From an uncultured Eubacteriales bacterium (GTDB lineage: Bacteria; Bacillota; Clostridia; Oscillospirales; CAG-272), in contig CAKTAA010000010.1 in the NCBI GenBank assembly GCA_934526185.1, positions 1 to 47,145 on the forward strand: a stretch of DNA of 47,145 bases. Reading direction: 5' to 3'. Position numbers and translations under genes: made by a program. Below, piece after piece: positions 27,152-37,131 of this stretch (positions are counted from its first letter, which is position 1; every line of letters begins with the position of its first letter). The notes under the pieces are model-generated. The model saw only the letters and a program-made list of their open reading frames with translations, was not told the DNA's origin and made no database searches.

Positions 27152-27422
27152 ACTGGAGGCTGCCTTTGCATAAATTATGATATTTTTATGTGGATATTGT
27201 AGGCATCGTGTTCAGAATACCGAGAGCGAACGGCTTCCGAAATATATATGAGTGTTGTTTTTAGACGGTATGGACGGAAGCTGACAATGGCTGTCTGCGG
27301 AGCATAAGCCTGTTATATGACGGTCGGTTTTTCGGTTCGCAAGGTATTTTCGGAATTTTCGAGTTGTCTCAGATGTGTTTTTCGTGAGGATGCCGCATGA
27401 CTACAGAAAGGAGGTGTGCGCT

Positions 27423-30400
27423 GTGCTGCTGAAGTCTCTTGTTTTGCAGGGATTTAAATCTTTTCCCGACAGAACGGTTCTTCACTTTGACCGCGGGACA
27501 ACGGTTGTTGTCGGACCAAACGGCAGCGGAAAATCGAATATATCAGATGCAATGAAGTGGGTTTTGGGAGAAATCTCCTCCAAAAATCTCCGTGGAAGCC
27601 GTATGGAGGATGTCATCTTCGGCGGTACGGATAATCGTCGGCAGATGGGGTTTGCCGAGGTATCGGTTACCTTTGACAACACCGGTGCAGCCGGTCAGCG
27701 TCTTGCCTCCGCTTATGATGAGGTTACGGTTACCAGACGCTATTACCGCTCGGGAGACAGCGAATACCTGATAAACAAGCAGGTTGTTCGCCTGAAGGAT
27801 GTCCATGAGCTGTTTATGAATACAGGTATCGGCCGCGAGGGTTATTCCATCATCGGGCAGGGAAAAATTGCCGAAATCATCTCGCAGAAGAGCGAAGAAA
27901 GACGGAATATTTTTGAGGAGGCTGCCGGTATTTCGAAATACCGATACAAAAAACAGGAGGCAGAAAAAAAGCTGTCGGCAGTCGGGGAGAATCTCCTGCG
28001 GGCAGGGGATATTCTGAAGGAACTTGAGGGGCGCGTCGGACCGCTGGAAAAGGAGGCGGCAAAGGCGCGGCAATATCTGGATCTGTTCGGTGAAAAAAAG
28101 CAGACGGATGTCTCTCTCTGGCTGTATGATATGGCGGTTCTCCGTGCGGAAATCGAGGAGAGGGAGAAGCAGCTTGTTCTGTCTAAAGAAGAGTACGACC
28201 GCGCGGAGGAGCTGCTGACAGATCTTGAGGGCAGGAGCGATCATCTTTATCAGCTAACGCTGAAGGGCAAGCTGCGCGTTGAGGAAATTACCGCGCAGGC
28301 CTCCTCCTTGACTGAGGACTCTTTGAAGCGTGAGGCTGAGATTAAGGTTTTGGAGAATGAGATTGGGCATATTGACGGGACGATTTCCGCACATGCCGAG
28401 AATCAGGCCGGACAGCAGACACGGCTAACGGCTTTACGGGAAGATTTGGAGAAGGCTGAGGCGTCTTTGGGTGATGCTCTGCGCGCATGGGAGGAGCTTT
28501 ATGCGAAAACAGAACTGGAATCAGCCAAAACGCAGGAATATGACAGCGCGTTGGATGCCTGCTATCGCCTGCTTGCGGAGACATCCGACGGAATCAGCGC
28601 TGCTGAAAAGGCTGCGCACGAATGGGAAGTACAGCTTTCCGTTTTGAAAAACAGCGGAGAAACCGACAGCCGCAGGCGCGAAGAGGTCGAGGAGAGCCGG
28701 AGCCGGTATGAGGAGAGCATTGTCTTAATTGAGGAACGCTGCCGGAAGGCACGCGAGGCTCTGGACGGATACGGCCAAAAACGCGCGGAATTGGAAAAAG
28801 AAACGGCTTCCCACAAAGAATCGCTTGATGCCCTCAACCGGGAAAAGGAGGAAGTTGCCGCGCGTCAGAATACGCTGTTCCTTGAGTATACATCTGCCAA
28901 AAACAGAATAGAAGCGCTGTCCCGCATGGAGGATTTGTTTGAGGGATACGCGCGCAGCGTCCGCTTTCTGATGCAGGGCTATGAGGCGGGAAAGCTACCC
29001 GGCAACGCAGTGCTGTACGGACCGGTTTCCAGACTGGTTTCGGTTGAGGCGCGTTATGCAACGGCTGTGGAAACGGCGCTCGGCGCCAACATTCAGAATA
29101 TCGTAACGGCTGATGAAACCTCTGCAAAAGCTGCGATTCAGTATCTGAAAAGGCACAGTGCCGGTCGGGCGACTTTTTATCCTCTGACCACGCTGCGTCC
29201 CGTGCCTCTGAACATCAATCTGAAAGAGGTTTCCGCTCTGCCGGGATATCTGGGAGCAGCCGACGCGCTGGTTTCCTGTGAGGAGGCATACCGGGTGGTT
29301 GTGCGCAGCCTTCTCGGACGAACGCTTGTCGCGGATGCCATCGATCATGCCGACAGAATTGCGAAACATTGTGATTATAAAGTGCGCGTTGTAACGTTGG
29401 ACGGCCAGGTGATCAATGCGGGAGGCTCCTTTACCGGCGGTTCGGTCAGGCATGACAGCGGTATGCTTACGCGGAGTATGGAGATCGAAAAGCTCCGGAC
29501 ATCGTGCGAGGAGCTTTCCAAACAAATGACAGCTTGCAAGGAAGAGCTTGGACAAATGGATGAGGAAGGGCGAAAACTGCAGGAGAAGCTTGAGGACATC
29601 AAGGCAAAACGCGGTATGCTGACTACGCTGATTCAGGCAGAAGAAACCCAGCTTCAGGTAATGGAAGCCCAGTTAGACAACGACAGGGAAATGCTGGCAT
29701 CTCTTCTCAGCGAGGCGGAAAAGCTGACGGACGCTGGTCTGCTGCATGCAGAGGAGCTGAAACAGGCGGAGACAGCTTGGAAGCAGGCGATGGAATCTGC
29801 AGAAACGCTCCGAAAGGATCAGGCAGCGGCCGAAGAAGAACGGGAGCGGCTGGCAGCAGCGCTTTCTGAAGCGCAGAAATCGGAAAACCGACTGCGCATT
29901 CGTTTGGCGGAATTAGGAAAGGACAGAGAACAGGCGGAGATCGCGGTCAGGCAAAAGCAGGATTTCATTTCGGAGACGGAAAACAGGAGCAGACAGCTTA
30001 CGGAGGAGACTGCGAGGCTGGAGGAAAAGCGGGCGGAGCTGACCTCTCTTGTCGAGGATTACCGAGCGGAAAACGCGGCGGCATCCGATTCCCAGCGCGA
30101 TTTGGAGACGGAGAAGATGCGGATACGCGAGGAGAATGCATCTCTTGAACAGTCCTATGAGGAGGTTCGCAGGCGCATTAAGGAAGAGAGTCACACCAAA
30201 GAGCTTTTGTTTCAAAGACTCACAAAGGAGGAAGCGAAGCACGCCGCCTCTCTTGGTGAACGGGAAAAGAAAACAGCGGCTCTGTGGGACAGCTATGAAC
30301 TGACATATACGACAGCCTCTCAGCTTGCCTATCCTGCCGTCACCGCTGAAACCCATGATGTACATATGGCGCGGCAAGCGGAACTGAAACAGAAAATCAA

Positions 30401-31025
30401 AGCTCTAGGGCCCGTGAATGTCGGCGCGATTGAGGAATATGCTGAGGTAAAGGAACGTTATGATTTCATGTGCGGACAGGCGGAGGATTTGCGGCTCTCC
30501 CAAACGGAGCTTTCCTCGATTATTGACAGACTGGAAGAGGAGATGCGCACTCGATTTACGAGTGTCATGGAGGAAATCAATCGGAATTTTCGCGTGGTTT
30601 TCCGTGAACTGTTCGGCGGAGGGCACGCGGAGCTTGTGCTGACGGAGCCGGACAGAGTGCTTGAAAGCGGTATTGAAATCCGTGTTGCGCCGCCGGGGAA
30701 AATCATTAAGAATATGATGCTGTTGTCGGGCGGAGAGCAGTCGTTTGTCGCAATTGCGCTGTATTTTTCCATCCTGAAGGTGAATCCTTCGCCGTTCTGC
30801 ATCCTTGACGAGATAGAAGCCGCACTTGACGAGGTCAATGTGGACAAGTTCGCGGAATATCTCCGAAAATATTCCGACAAAACGCAGTTTATAGTCATTT
30901 CGCACCGCCGCGGTACCATGGAAATCGCGGATCGGTTGTACGGTGTGACGATGTATGAAAAGGGGATTTCTACGGTTCTTACGGTGAACGCAAACGAGGT
31001 AGGAAGCTTTATGGCGGAAAAATGA
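27423..31025 (+). CDS. smc: Chromosome segregation ATPase SMC
   Basis: SMC forms the condensin-like ring with ScpAB that organises and segregates the chromosome. The product has 1200 residues: N-terminal Walker A GPNGSGKSNI (about 32-41), coiled coil (about 165-500), a globular hinge (about 520-675), a second coiled coil (about 680-1010), then the ABC signature LLSGGEQSFVAIAL and Walker B CILDEIEAALDEVN. The frame is open back to 27375, but the start is the GTG at 27423: AAAGGAGG is 8 bases upstream and the conserved LLKSLVLQGFKSF follows. The 271-base gap before it shows no clear promoter. ftsY lies 193 bases downstream. Confidence 0.97.
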   Translation: MLLKSLVLQGFKSFPDRTVLHFDRGTTVVVGPNGSGKSNISDAMKWVLGEISSKNLRGSRMEDVIFGGTDNRRQMGFAEVSVTFDNTGAAGQRLASAYDEVTVTRRYYRSGDSEYLINKQVVRLKDVHELFMNTGIGREGYSIIGQGKIAEIISQKSEERRNIFEEAAGISKYRYKKQEAEKKLSAVGENLLRAGDILKELEGRVGPLEKEAAKARQYLDLFGEKKQTDVSLWLYDMAVLRAEIEEREKQLVLSKEEYDRAEELLTDLEGRSDHLYQLTLKGKLRVEEITAQASSLTEDSLKREAEIKVLENEIGHIDGTISAHAENQAGQQTRLTALREDLEKAEASLGDALRAWEELYAKTELESAKTQEYDSALDACYRLLAETSDGISAAEKAAHEWEVQLSVLKNSGETDSRRREEVEESRSRYEESIVLIEERCRKAREALDGYGQKRAELEKETASHKESLDALNREKEEVAARQNTLFLEYTSAKNRIEALSRMEDLFEGYARSVRFLMQGYEAGKLPGNAVLYGPVSRLVSVEARYATAVETALGANIQNIVTADETSAKAAIQYLKRHSAGRATFYPLTTLRPVPLNINLKEVSALPGYLGAADALVSCEEAYRVVVRSLLGRTLVADAIDHADRIAKHCDYKVRVVTLDGQVINAGGSFTGGSVRHDSGMLTRSMEIEKLRTSCEELSKQMTACKEELGQMDEEGRKLQEKLEDIKAKRGMLTTLIQAEETQLQVMEAQLDNDREMLASLLSEAEKLTDAGLLHAEELKQAETAWKQAMESAETLRKDQAAAEEERERLAAALSEAQKSENRLRIRLAELGKDREQAEIAVRQKQDFISETENRSRQLTEETARLEEKRAELTSLVEDYRAENAAASDSQRDLETEKMRIREENASLEQSYEEVRRRIKEESHTKELLFQRLTKEEAKHAASLGEREKKTAALWDSYELTYTTASQLAYPAVTAETHDVHMARQAELKQKIKALGPVNVGAIEEYAEVKERYDFMCGQAEDLRLSQTELSSIIDRLEEEMRTRFTSVMEEINRNFRVVFRELFGGGHAELVLTEPDRVLESGIEIRVAPPGKIIKNMMLLSGGEQSFVAIALYFSILKVNPSPFCILDEIEAALDEVNVDKFAEYLRKYSDKTQFIVISHRRGTMEIADRLYGVTMYEKGISTVLTVNANEVGSFMAEK

Positions 31026-31218
31026 TGAGGCGGATCAATCGAAGTTTCGGTGTTGGGGTTAATTCCCTTCCGCTGAACTGCCGCTTGACGGCGCAAGAAT
31101 TCTGATTGAATAAACAGACATATAAAGATGCATCCGGACAATCCGTTCTGTGGTGAATTGGCGGAAGCGGTTCCGGCATCAGAGCCATACGAATTTTGAA
31201 GAAAAGGGAGAGTGTTAC

Positions 31219-32127
31219 ATGGGCTTTTTTGAAAAATTAAAGAAAGGGCTGGCGAAAACAAAGCAGGCGATTTTTAGCCAGGTCAACGATTTGTTTTCCA
31301 TGTTTGTCCGCGTGGATGAGGATCTTTTTGAAGAACTTGAAGAATTACTTATCTGTGCGGATGTCGGCGCGGCGTCGACAGAGGAGATTCTAAATCGGCT
31401 GCGCGAGCATGTCAAAAGAGAACGCATCACGGAGCCTGAGGCAGCGCGGGCAGCGCTGATGGATATTCTGGAGGATATGATAGGAGAAGGCGGTGAGCTT
31501 GAGCTTTCGAGGACGCCTGCCGTAATCCTGGTAATCGGCGTCAATGGCGTCGGAAAAACTACATCCATTGCAAAAATTGCGCACTGCCTCAAACAGGATG
31601 GCAAGCATGTCATACTTGCTGCGGCAGATACCTTCCGGGCTGCAGCCATAGATCAGATTCAGGTGTGGGCCGACCGGGCGGGCGTTGAGCTTGTACGCGG
31701 TAACGAAGGGGCAGATCCGGCTTCCGTCGTTTATGACGCGGCTAACGCAGCCAAAAGAAAACAAGCCGATGTTCTGATTGTTGATACAGCAGGACGGCTG
31801 CATAACAAAAAGAATTTGATGGACGAGCTGGCAAAAATCAACCGTGTGTTAGGCAGGGAACTGCCGGACAGCAGTCGTGAAACACTGCTTGTACTGGATG
31901 CCACAACCGGTCAGAATGCTGTTGTGCAGGCAAAGGAGTTTAAAAACGCGGCGGAGCTAACGGGGCTTGTATTGACGAAGCTTGACGGGACGGCAAAAGG
32001 CGGAATTGTGTTTTCCGTTAAAAAGGAGCTGGAGTTGCCTGTGAAGTTCATCGGTGTTGGTGAGACGATGGAGGATTTGCAGCCGTTCTCTGCGAAAGAC
32101 TTTGTAAGGGCTTTGTTTGAAGTATAG
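31219..32127 (+). CDS. ftsY: Signal recognition particle receptor FtsY
   Basis: FtsY docks ribosome-SRP complexes at the membrane for insertion of membrane proteins. It has 302 residues, close to the compact NG-domain form of Gram-positive bacteria, with no long acidic N-domain. The amphipathic start MGFFEKLKKGLAKTK may help membrane binding. GTPase motifs are GVNGVGKTTSIAKI (about 110), ADTFRAAAIDQIQ, DTAGRLHNKKNL and TKLDGTAKGG. The ATG at 31219 has AAAAGGGAG about 11 bases upstream, and an open frame back to 31150 is not supported. It completes the rnc-smc-ftsY block. Confidence 0.96.
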   Translation: MGFFEKLKKGLAKTKQAIFSQVNDLFSMFVRVDEDLFEELEELLICADVGAASTEEILNRLREHVKRERITEPEAARAALMDILEDMIGEGGELELSRTPAVILVIGVNGVGKTTSIAKIAHCLKQDGKHVILAAADTFRAAAIDQIQVWADRAGVELVRGNEGADPASVVYDAANAAKRKQADVLIVDTAGRLHNKKNLMDELAKINRVLGRELPDSSRETLLVLDATTGQNAVVQAKEFKNAAELTGLVLTKLDGTAKGGIVFSVKKELELPVKFIGVGETMEDLQPFSAKDFVRALFEV

Positions 32128-32354
32128 GTTTCAAAAGAAATGTTTCATTTTTATTAGATTGACGGATGGAGAAGTTTTGTTTTGTACAGCCAATCTAAGG
32201 TGCGTTTGCGTGCGGTTGTTAGGCTGGTCTGAGCAGAAAGCGCCGGCCGGGGAAGCTATCAGTTTTCTTCTGAAAAAAGAACCGGAAAAGTCCGGATACG
32301 GCAGATTACCGCTGTATGTTCTAAAATTTTACTTTTGATGAAAGGGCACATTCC

Positions 32355-32981
32355 ATGAAAATTGTTTTGGCATCCCGAAATGCGCACAAAATAAGGGAGT
32401 TGGAAAATTTTCTCCGGCCGGTGATACAGCCGCTGGAGCTGCTGAGCTTAAATGACATCCAAATTACGGATGAAATTGAGGAGACAGGAACGACTTTTGA
32501 GGAAAATGCTGTTTTAAAGGCGAGAGCCGCCGCTTCACGCGGGTACATCAGCATTGCCGACGACAGCGGGCTTGAGGTGGACGTGCTCGGCGGCGAGCCA
32601 GGAGTGTATTCTGCCAGATATGCGGGAGAACCCTGCAACGATGTGAGGAACAATGAAAAGCTGCTGCAAAAAATGGCAGAGGTTCCGGAAGAAAGCAGGG
32701 GAGCAGCGTTTGTTTCCGTTATCGCTTGCATATTGCCGTGGCGAGCCGATGAACCCATAGTGGCGCGGGGAATCTGCCGCGGCGTTATACTGACCGAGCC
32801 GCGCGGTGCAGGTGGTTTCGGATACGATCCGCTTTTTTGGTATCAGCCGTTATGCAAAACCTTTGCAGAACTGTCGCCGGAGAAGAAAAACAGTATCAGC
32901 CACCGTGCCCGAGCGATGGAAATTTTCATTCGGCTTATCAAAGACACGCTGGATAAGTATCCTATACCGGAAGGATTTTGA
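32355..32981 (+). CDS. rdgB: RdgB/HAM1 non-canonical purine NTP pyrophosphatase
   Basis: The enzyme hydrolyses dITP, ITP and XTP to the monophosphates, which keeps deaminated purines out of DNA and RNA. The 208-residue protein opens MKIVLASRNAHKIRELENFL and carries TFEENAVLKARAAA, IADDSGLEVDVLGGEPGVYSARYAG, GGFGYDPLFW and FAELSPEKKNSISHRARA, the full set of family motifs. AAAGGG precedes the ATG by about 9 bases. It stands between ftsY and yhbY on the same strand, with 147 bases to yhbY. Confidence 0.95.
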   Translation: MKIVLASRNAHKIRELENFLRPVIQPLELLSLNDIQITDEIEETGTTFEENAVLKARAAASRGYISIADDSGLEVDVLGGEPGVYSARYAGEPCNDVRNNEKLLQKMAEVPEESRGAAFVSVIACILPWRADEPIVARGICRGVILTEPRGAGGFGYDPLFWYQPLCKTFAELSPEKKNSISHRARAMEIFIRLIKDTLDKYPIPEGF

Positions 32982-33128
32982 CGGCAAGGTGCAATGCCTA
33001 TCCGCAGGAGACGTATGGCGCGGAACTTTTGGGGTACGGAGAAGAAGGGGCGGAGAGGAGGGCAACTGTTCAAACAGTGTGCTGTATTCACGAGAAGCCG
33101 ACAACAGAAACAACAGACGGAGGTATTC

Positions 33129-33431
33129 ATGACTAGCAAACAGAGAGCCTATCTGCGCCGGCTGGCGCATCCGCTGGACACCATCTTTCAGGTGGGCAAA
33201 GGCGGGATAACGGAAAATATGCTAGAGCAGATTTCAAATGCTCTTGAGGCGCGGGAACTGATCAAGCTGCGTGTGCTTGACAACTCAGGGTATGGCGCAC
33301 GCGAGGCGGCTGAGGAAGCCGCTGCGGCGGTACAGGCCGAGGTCGTTTGTGTGACGGGGACTCGCTTTGTTTTATACCGTCCGTCTCAGAATCATAAAAA
33401 AATTGACTTGAAGCAAATGCCTGCTCAGTGA
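33129..33431 (+). CDS. yhbY: YhbY-family RNA-binding protein (CRM domain)
   Basis: The 100-residue protein is a single CRM domain: SKQRAYLRRLAHPLDTIFQVGKGG, then an E-rich helix, then VVCVTGTRFVLYRPS. YhbY proteins associate with pre-50S ribosomal particles. The ATG at 33129 has GGAGG 6 bases upstream and starts exactly at the domain, so the longer frame from 32994 is not used. In Firmicutes it commonly precedes nadD and yqeK, as here. It probably begins the yhbY-nadD-yqeK-LCP-rsfS gene cluster, though 339 bases separate it from nadD. Confidence 0.93.
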   Translation: MTSKQRAYLRRLAHPLDTIFQVGKGGITENMLEQISNALEARELIKLRVLDNSGYGAREAAEEAAAAVQAEVVCVTGTRFVLYRPSQNHKKIDLKQMPAQ

Positions 33432-33770
33432 CAGAGCGTGGAACCTAAAAGAATAGGGATTGATTTTTAGGTAGGTGTTTTGATCTGCCCCGGCGGACGT
33501 TTTTTCATACTGTAATTATTACAGCATCAATCGATTTCCACCGATCACTCCTCTTCCTTTTGGTCGATGTTATATCTGTTAACGGGCAGTTTTTGTAGCT
33601 GAGTCTTACATCGTAGGACAAATAATCCGTCACCATTTGGACGAGCCACTGCTCTTATGATGATATATATGCACAGACGTTCGGACTGCGGGCTGTTTTT
33701 TCAAAATGCTGTCCTTTCAGGGAGAGTTTATCTGATTTTCGTTATATTTGCGTGACAATGGGGCTACAAT
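33432..33770. other. Non-coding gap between yhbY and nadD, with two symmetric elements
   Basis: An AT-rich hairpin ACCTAAAA (33443-33450) with TTTTAGGT (33465-33472) lies just after yhbY and may end its transcript. A perfect 15-base palindrome CTGTAAT-T-ATTACAG lies at 33510-33524 and matches the PerR/Fur-family box layout in 11 of 15 positions. No gene or clear promoter was found in the rest. Confidence 0.5.
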
Positions 33771-34442
33771 ATGAATGAAGGAAAAATACAGGTCAAAAGT
33801 GCGGAAAACTGCTGTGATACCGGGAAAAACAGCCGCAGGAGAATCGGCATATACGGCGGTACGTTTGATCCGCCTCACTGCGGTCATGTATCCGCTGCCA
33901 AGGATTTCGTATCTCAATGCGGTCTTGATGTTCTTTACGTGCTTCCGGTAAATATCCCGCCGCACAAGGCGGGGGCATCGGCTTCACCGGAACAGCGACT
34001 GGAAATGCTTCGCCTCGCCTTTAAAGAAGTACAGGCGGATGATGAAAGAATACACATTTCGGATTTTGAGCTGCACCAGCCGGGAAAAAGCTATACAGTT
34101 TTTACACTTCGGCATTTTCAGAAGCAGGGAAAGCTGTTTCTCTTGGTGGGAACAGATATGTTTCAGACACTTGAAAGCTGGCATCTGGCGCCTGAAATTT
34201 TCCGCTTGGCAACGGTTGTCCATGTACGGCGCGGGCAGGAGGACAGTGAAAAAGCGCTTGAGGAACGGAAATGCTATTATGAACAGAACTATTCCGCCGA
34301 GATCATTGGATTAAGACATACGCCTCTTGAGGTTTCTTCTACGGAAATCCGCAGAATGCTGGCCAAAGGCGTTGATACGTCGCGTTATCTTCCCAAATTG
34401 GTTGCCGAATATATAAAAATTCATGAATTGTATAATATATAG
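33771..34442 (+). CDS. nadD: Nicotinate-nucleotide adenylyltransferase
   Basis: NadD joins nicotinate mononucleotide and ATP to make deamido-NAD. The 223-residue protein has the nucleotidyltransferase motif GIYGGTFDPPHCGHV (about 26-40), PVNIPPHK, LLVGTDMFQTLESWH and the SSTEIRRML signature near the end. The first 24 residues are a polar extension not needed by the family. An internal start is possible, but no better ATG with a ribosome binding site was seen. yqeK follows within 22 bases, the usual pairing. Confidence 0.95.
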   Translation: MNEGKIQVKSAENCCDTGKNSRRRIGIYGGTFDPPHCGHVSAAKDFVSQCGLDVLYVLPVNIPPHKAGASASPEQRLEMLRLAFKEVQADDERIHISDFELHQPGKSYTVFTLRHFQKQGKLFLLVGTDMFQTLESWHLAPEIFRLATVVHVRRGQEDSEKALEERKCYYEQNYSAEIIGLRHTPLEVSSTEIRRMLAKGVDTSRYLPKLVAEYIKIHELYNI

Positions 34443-34463
34443 TCAAATGTGAAAGGTATAATG

Positions 34464-35165
34464 ATGAAGTTAAGCGAAGAAATGTTGCAGGTTGTACGGG
34501 AGCGTCTTCCGCAGTTTGCGGACGGCAGGCGCCTGGAGCATATTTATGCAGTGGAGCAGGAGTGCGGAAATCTTGGAAAGCTGTTCCTTGCCTATCCCGC
34601 TCTGTTTTCGCCGGAGGATGAACTCAGACTCAGGCTTGCGGCGTTGCTTCACGATCTGACCAAGCAGAAAACAATGGAGGAGCAGCTCGCGCTGTGCAGC
34701 GCCCTGAAAATCAGCCTGACACCGTATGAGAGGATAACAAAAAAGGTTTTACACGCCAAAACCGGTGCAGCGCTTGCCCGCAGATTGCTTGACGAATGGT
34801 TTGGATCAATGAACGGGCTGGAGCCGGTTTTTTCTGCGGTGCTGTACCATACGACGGGCAAGGCGGACATGTCGCTTATTGAAAAGCTGCTGTATCTTGC
34901 TGATTACATAGAGCCGACGAGAACGTTTTCAGACTGCCTGCTTCTTCGACAGCGGTTCTATCAGGATATTGAAAAGGCCGGGGCGTGTCAGGTCACACTG
35001 CTTGCGCACCTTGATGCGGTTCTGCTTCTTGCTTTTGATCTGACGATAAAGGATTTATTGGAGAATGAGAAGCTGATCCATGAAGATACGCTCGCAGGGC
35101 GCAACTTTATTCTCCGTAGCCGTATGACAGGTGCAGCCTGCGAGTGTGAATACAACCGAATGTAA
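34464..35165 (+). CDS. yqeK: YqeK, HD-domain symmetrical bis(5'-nucleosyl)-tetraphosphatase
   Basis: Members of this family hydrolyse Ap4A and related alarmones to ADP. The HD-domain signatures are RRLEHIYAVEQE, LAALLHDLTKQ (the HD pair) and YHTTGKADMSLIEKLLYLADYIEPTR. The product has 233 residues, slightly longer than the usual 190 because of a C-terminal tail. AAAGG lies 7 bases before the ATG at 34464; the adjacent ATG at 34461 and a GTG at 34449 are alternatives. The gene is tightly placed after nadD (22 bases) and before the LCP gene, so it is part of one operon. Confidence 0.9.
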   Translation: MKLSEEMLQVVRERLPQFADGRRLEHIYAVEQECGNLGKLFLAYPALFSPEDELRLRLAALLHDLTKQKTMEEQLALCSALKISLTPYERITKKVLHAKTGAALARRLLDEWFGSMNGLEPVFSAVLYHTTGKADMSLIEKLLYLADYIEPTRTFSDCLLLRQRFYQDIEKAGACQVTLLAHLDAVLLLAFDLTIKDLLENEKLIHEDTLAGRNFILRSRMTGAACECEYNRM

Positions 35166-35175
35166 AGAGGATTGC

Positions 35176-36519
35176 ATGGAAAATAGAAAAAATGCGAAGA
35201 CACCGAAAAAGCAGCCGGAGATCTGCAGCCGCAGATCTGCCGTGAAAAACTCCGGGGAGCTGAGTGCAGGCCGGAAAGCGGCCGCGGCCGCCGGCAAGGG
35301 CGTCGGCGGCAGAAGAGGTGCGGCTTCGGAGGAGGATAAGGTTATTGGAGCGCTTGCCCGCGCAAAACGGCAACGGGAGAAAAGAAAGAAATCGATAGCC
35401 GTTATAATTGTCTGTGCTGTTGCAGTTCTGTCCGTCATTTTGACGGTTGCGGGATATTTAATTTGGTACCACCCCTCAATATCCAATACACCTCGCTTTC
35501 CGACAGACGGGACGGGCAGCGGAACAGGCGATGATTATGTACCGGTCATACAGAGCGATTATACCAGAAAGGATCGTGTATATAACTTTCTGGTCATCGG
35601 TATCGACAAAGCGGCAACGCAGGCCGATGTGCTGATGCTGGTTTCCTTCAATGCCGCTGAGAATACGCTGAATGTGGTGTCGCTGCCGCGCGATACGTAT
35701 ATCGATGCAGACGGCCGCAGCAGTCACCGGATCAACGCCTATCTTGCGGGAAGCTATGCGCTTGCGCTCCGGGAGGACGATGCGGAGCCTTATGTCACCG
35801 CTATCGAAAGCTTTGTGAGCATGGTGGAAAGCAACTTATGCGTACAAATTGACAACTATATCTGCATGGATACGGCGGGATTCCGTGATATTATCAATGC
35901 GCTCGGCGGTTTGGATATCGACGTGCCGTTCGATATGGAATATGAAGATCCGGAGCAGAACCTGTACATTCATCTGAAGGCGGGACCGCAGCATTTGGAC
36001 GGCGCACAGGCAGAGCAGTTTGTAAGATTCCGCAAAGCATATGCGACGGGTGATATCGGCAGAATTTCGGCTCAGAAAATCTTTTTGACCGCGCTTGCCA
36101 ATCAGATAAAAGAAAATCTGTCGGTAGAGGTCATTACGGAAACGGTTAAAGCTCTCATGAATTACGTGACGACGGATCTTTCTGTGCTTGATGCGGTGTA
36201 TTACGTCAAGGAGGCGTACGATGTACCGCTGTCCTCTATCCGTTATATAACGATGCCCGGAATGGGTGTCAGAAGCCCGTCCGGCGCGTCTTTTTATGTG
36301 TTATACCGCGAGAATGCCTTGGATATTGTCAACCGGTATCTAAACGTGTTTAAGGACGATATTCGGGACGAGATTTTCGACAGCAGGAACGTGTTCGGCA
36401 ATGTCGGGGCAAGCTATATAGACGAGGTTTATCAAACACCGTATCAGGATCTGGATAACGATATACTGTCTGCCGAGGATGTCGATAAGAATTCGGTTGA
36501 TATTCCGATTATTGAATAA
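35176..36519 (+). CDS. LytR-CpsA-Psr (LCP) family cell-wall glycopolymer transferase
   Basis: LCP enzymes attach teichoic acid-like or capsular polymers to peptidoglycan from lipid-linked donors. The protein has 447 residues: a basic cytoplasmic tail (1-72), one membrane helix (about 73-95) and an extracytoplasmic LCP domain. The domain has FLVIGIDK, ADVLMLVSF, VVSLPRDTYIDADG with the key arginine near 171, LGGLDIDVP and RFRKAYATGDIGRISAQK. The ATG at 35176 has AGAGGA 4-5 bases upstream; a frame back to 35131 overlaps yqeK and is less likely. The position between yqeK and rsfS is common in Clostridia. Confidence 0.93.
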   Translation: MENRKNAKTPKKQPEICSRRSAVKNSGELSAGRKAAAAAGKGVGGRRGAASEEDKVIGALARAKRQREKRKKSIAVIIVCAVAVLSVILTVAGYLIWYHPSISNTPRFPTDGTGSGTGDDYVPVIQSDYTRKDRVYNFLVIGIDKAATQADVLMLVSFNAAENTLNVVSLPRDTYIDADGRSSHRINAYLAGSYALALREDDAEPYVTAIESFVSMVESNLCVQIDNYICMDTAGFRDIINALGGLDIDVPFDMEYEDPEQNLYIHLKAGPQHLDGAQAEQFVRFRKAYATGDIGRISAQKIFLTALANQIKENLSVEVITETVKALMNYVTTDLSVLDAVYYVKEAYDVPLSSIRYITMPGMGVRSPSGASFYVLYRENALDIVNRYLNVFKDDIRDEIFDSRNVFGNVGASYIDEVYQTPYQDLDNDILSAEDVDKNSVDIPIIE

Positions 36520-36546
36520 AGTCAGAAAGCGAAGGAACAACAAAAC

Positions 36547-36945
36547 ATGGATATGGAAAAAAATACCGAAGAAATCAGAGACCTTTCGACTGCGTCTCCC
36601 AGAGAGCTGGCAGACAGAATTGTTGAGCTTCTTGATGCAAAAAAGGCGCAGGAAATTAAACTGCTCTCAGTTGAGGAGCAGACAATTCTGGCGGATTATT
36701 TTATCCTGTGCACCGGAAATTCCAATACTCAGGTCAAGGCGCTTGCCGGAGAGATAGAATTCAAATTAGAGCAGGCGGGAGTACATCTCCGCCGTATGGA
36801 GGGATATCAGGAGGGAACTTGGGTTGTAATGGATTATTCCTCGGTCATCCTGCATATTTTTCACAGGGAAACACGGGATTTTTATCAGTTGGAAAAATTA
36901 TGGTCCGATGCGGAAAACGTGGATCTGTCAGCGCTGAATAAATAA
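36547..36945 (+). CDS. rsfS: Ribosomal silencing factor RsfS
   Basis: RsfS binds L14 on the 50S subunit and blocks subunit joining when nutrients are short. The 132-residue protein shows ADRIVELLDAKKAQEIKLL, DYFILCTGNSNTQVKALA, and GTWVVMDYSSVILHIFHRETRDFYQLEKLW, all typical. GAAGGA precedes the ATG by about 10 bases. It ends the yhbY-nadD-yqeK-LCP run and is 186 bases from leuS. That gap holds a perfect AAGGCC-CTGC-GGCCTT hairpin (37006-37021) but no T tract, and no T-box. Confidence 0.95.
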   Translation: MDMEKNTEEIRDLSTASPRELADRIVELLDAKKAQEIKLLSVEEQTILADYFILCTGNSNTQVKALAGEIEFKLEQAGVHLRRMEGYQEGTWVVMDYSSVILHIFHRETRDFYQLEKLWSDAENVDLSALNK

Positions 36946-37131
36946 TATACCGTTCTCGTCTGCGATGGCCGCAAAAATGTTTCAGCGGTGATGTATCTGA
37001 CGGATAAGGCCCTGCGGCCTTCTGCGGTATTGTTATCATAACAGAACGGCTTTTTATGCGGGAATGTTTGTAATATATTTTAGAAACAGAACGAATTGAC
37101 CGTATAAAATCCTAAGAAAAGAGGTCAAAAA

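Noticed and set aside
32117..32338. 73-codon plus frame between ftsY and rdgB
   Set aside because: It overlaps the ftsY end, starts at TTG without a ribosome binding site and shows no known motif.
36946..37131. Possible T-box ahead of leuS
   Set aside because: No AGGTGGTACCGCG-like string and no U-tailed terminator were found.
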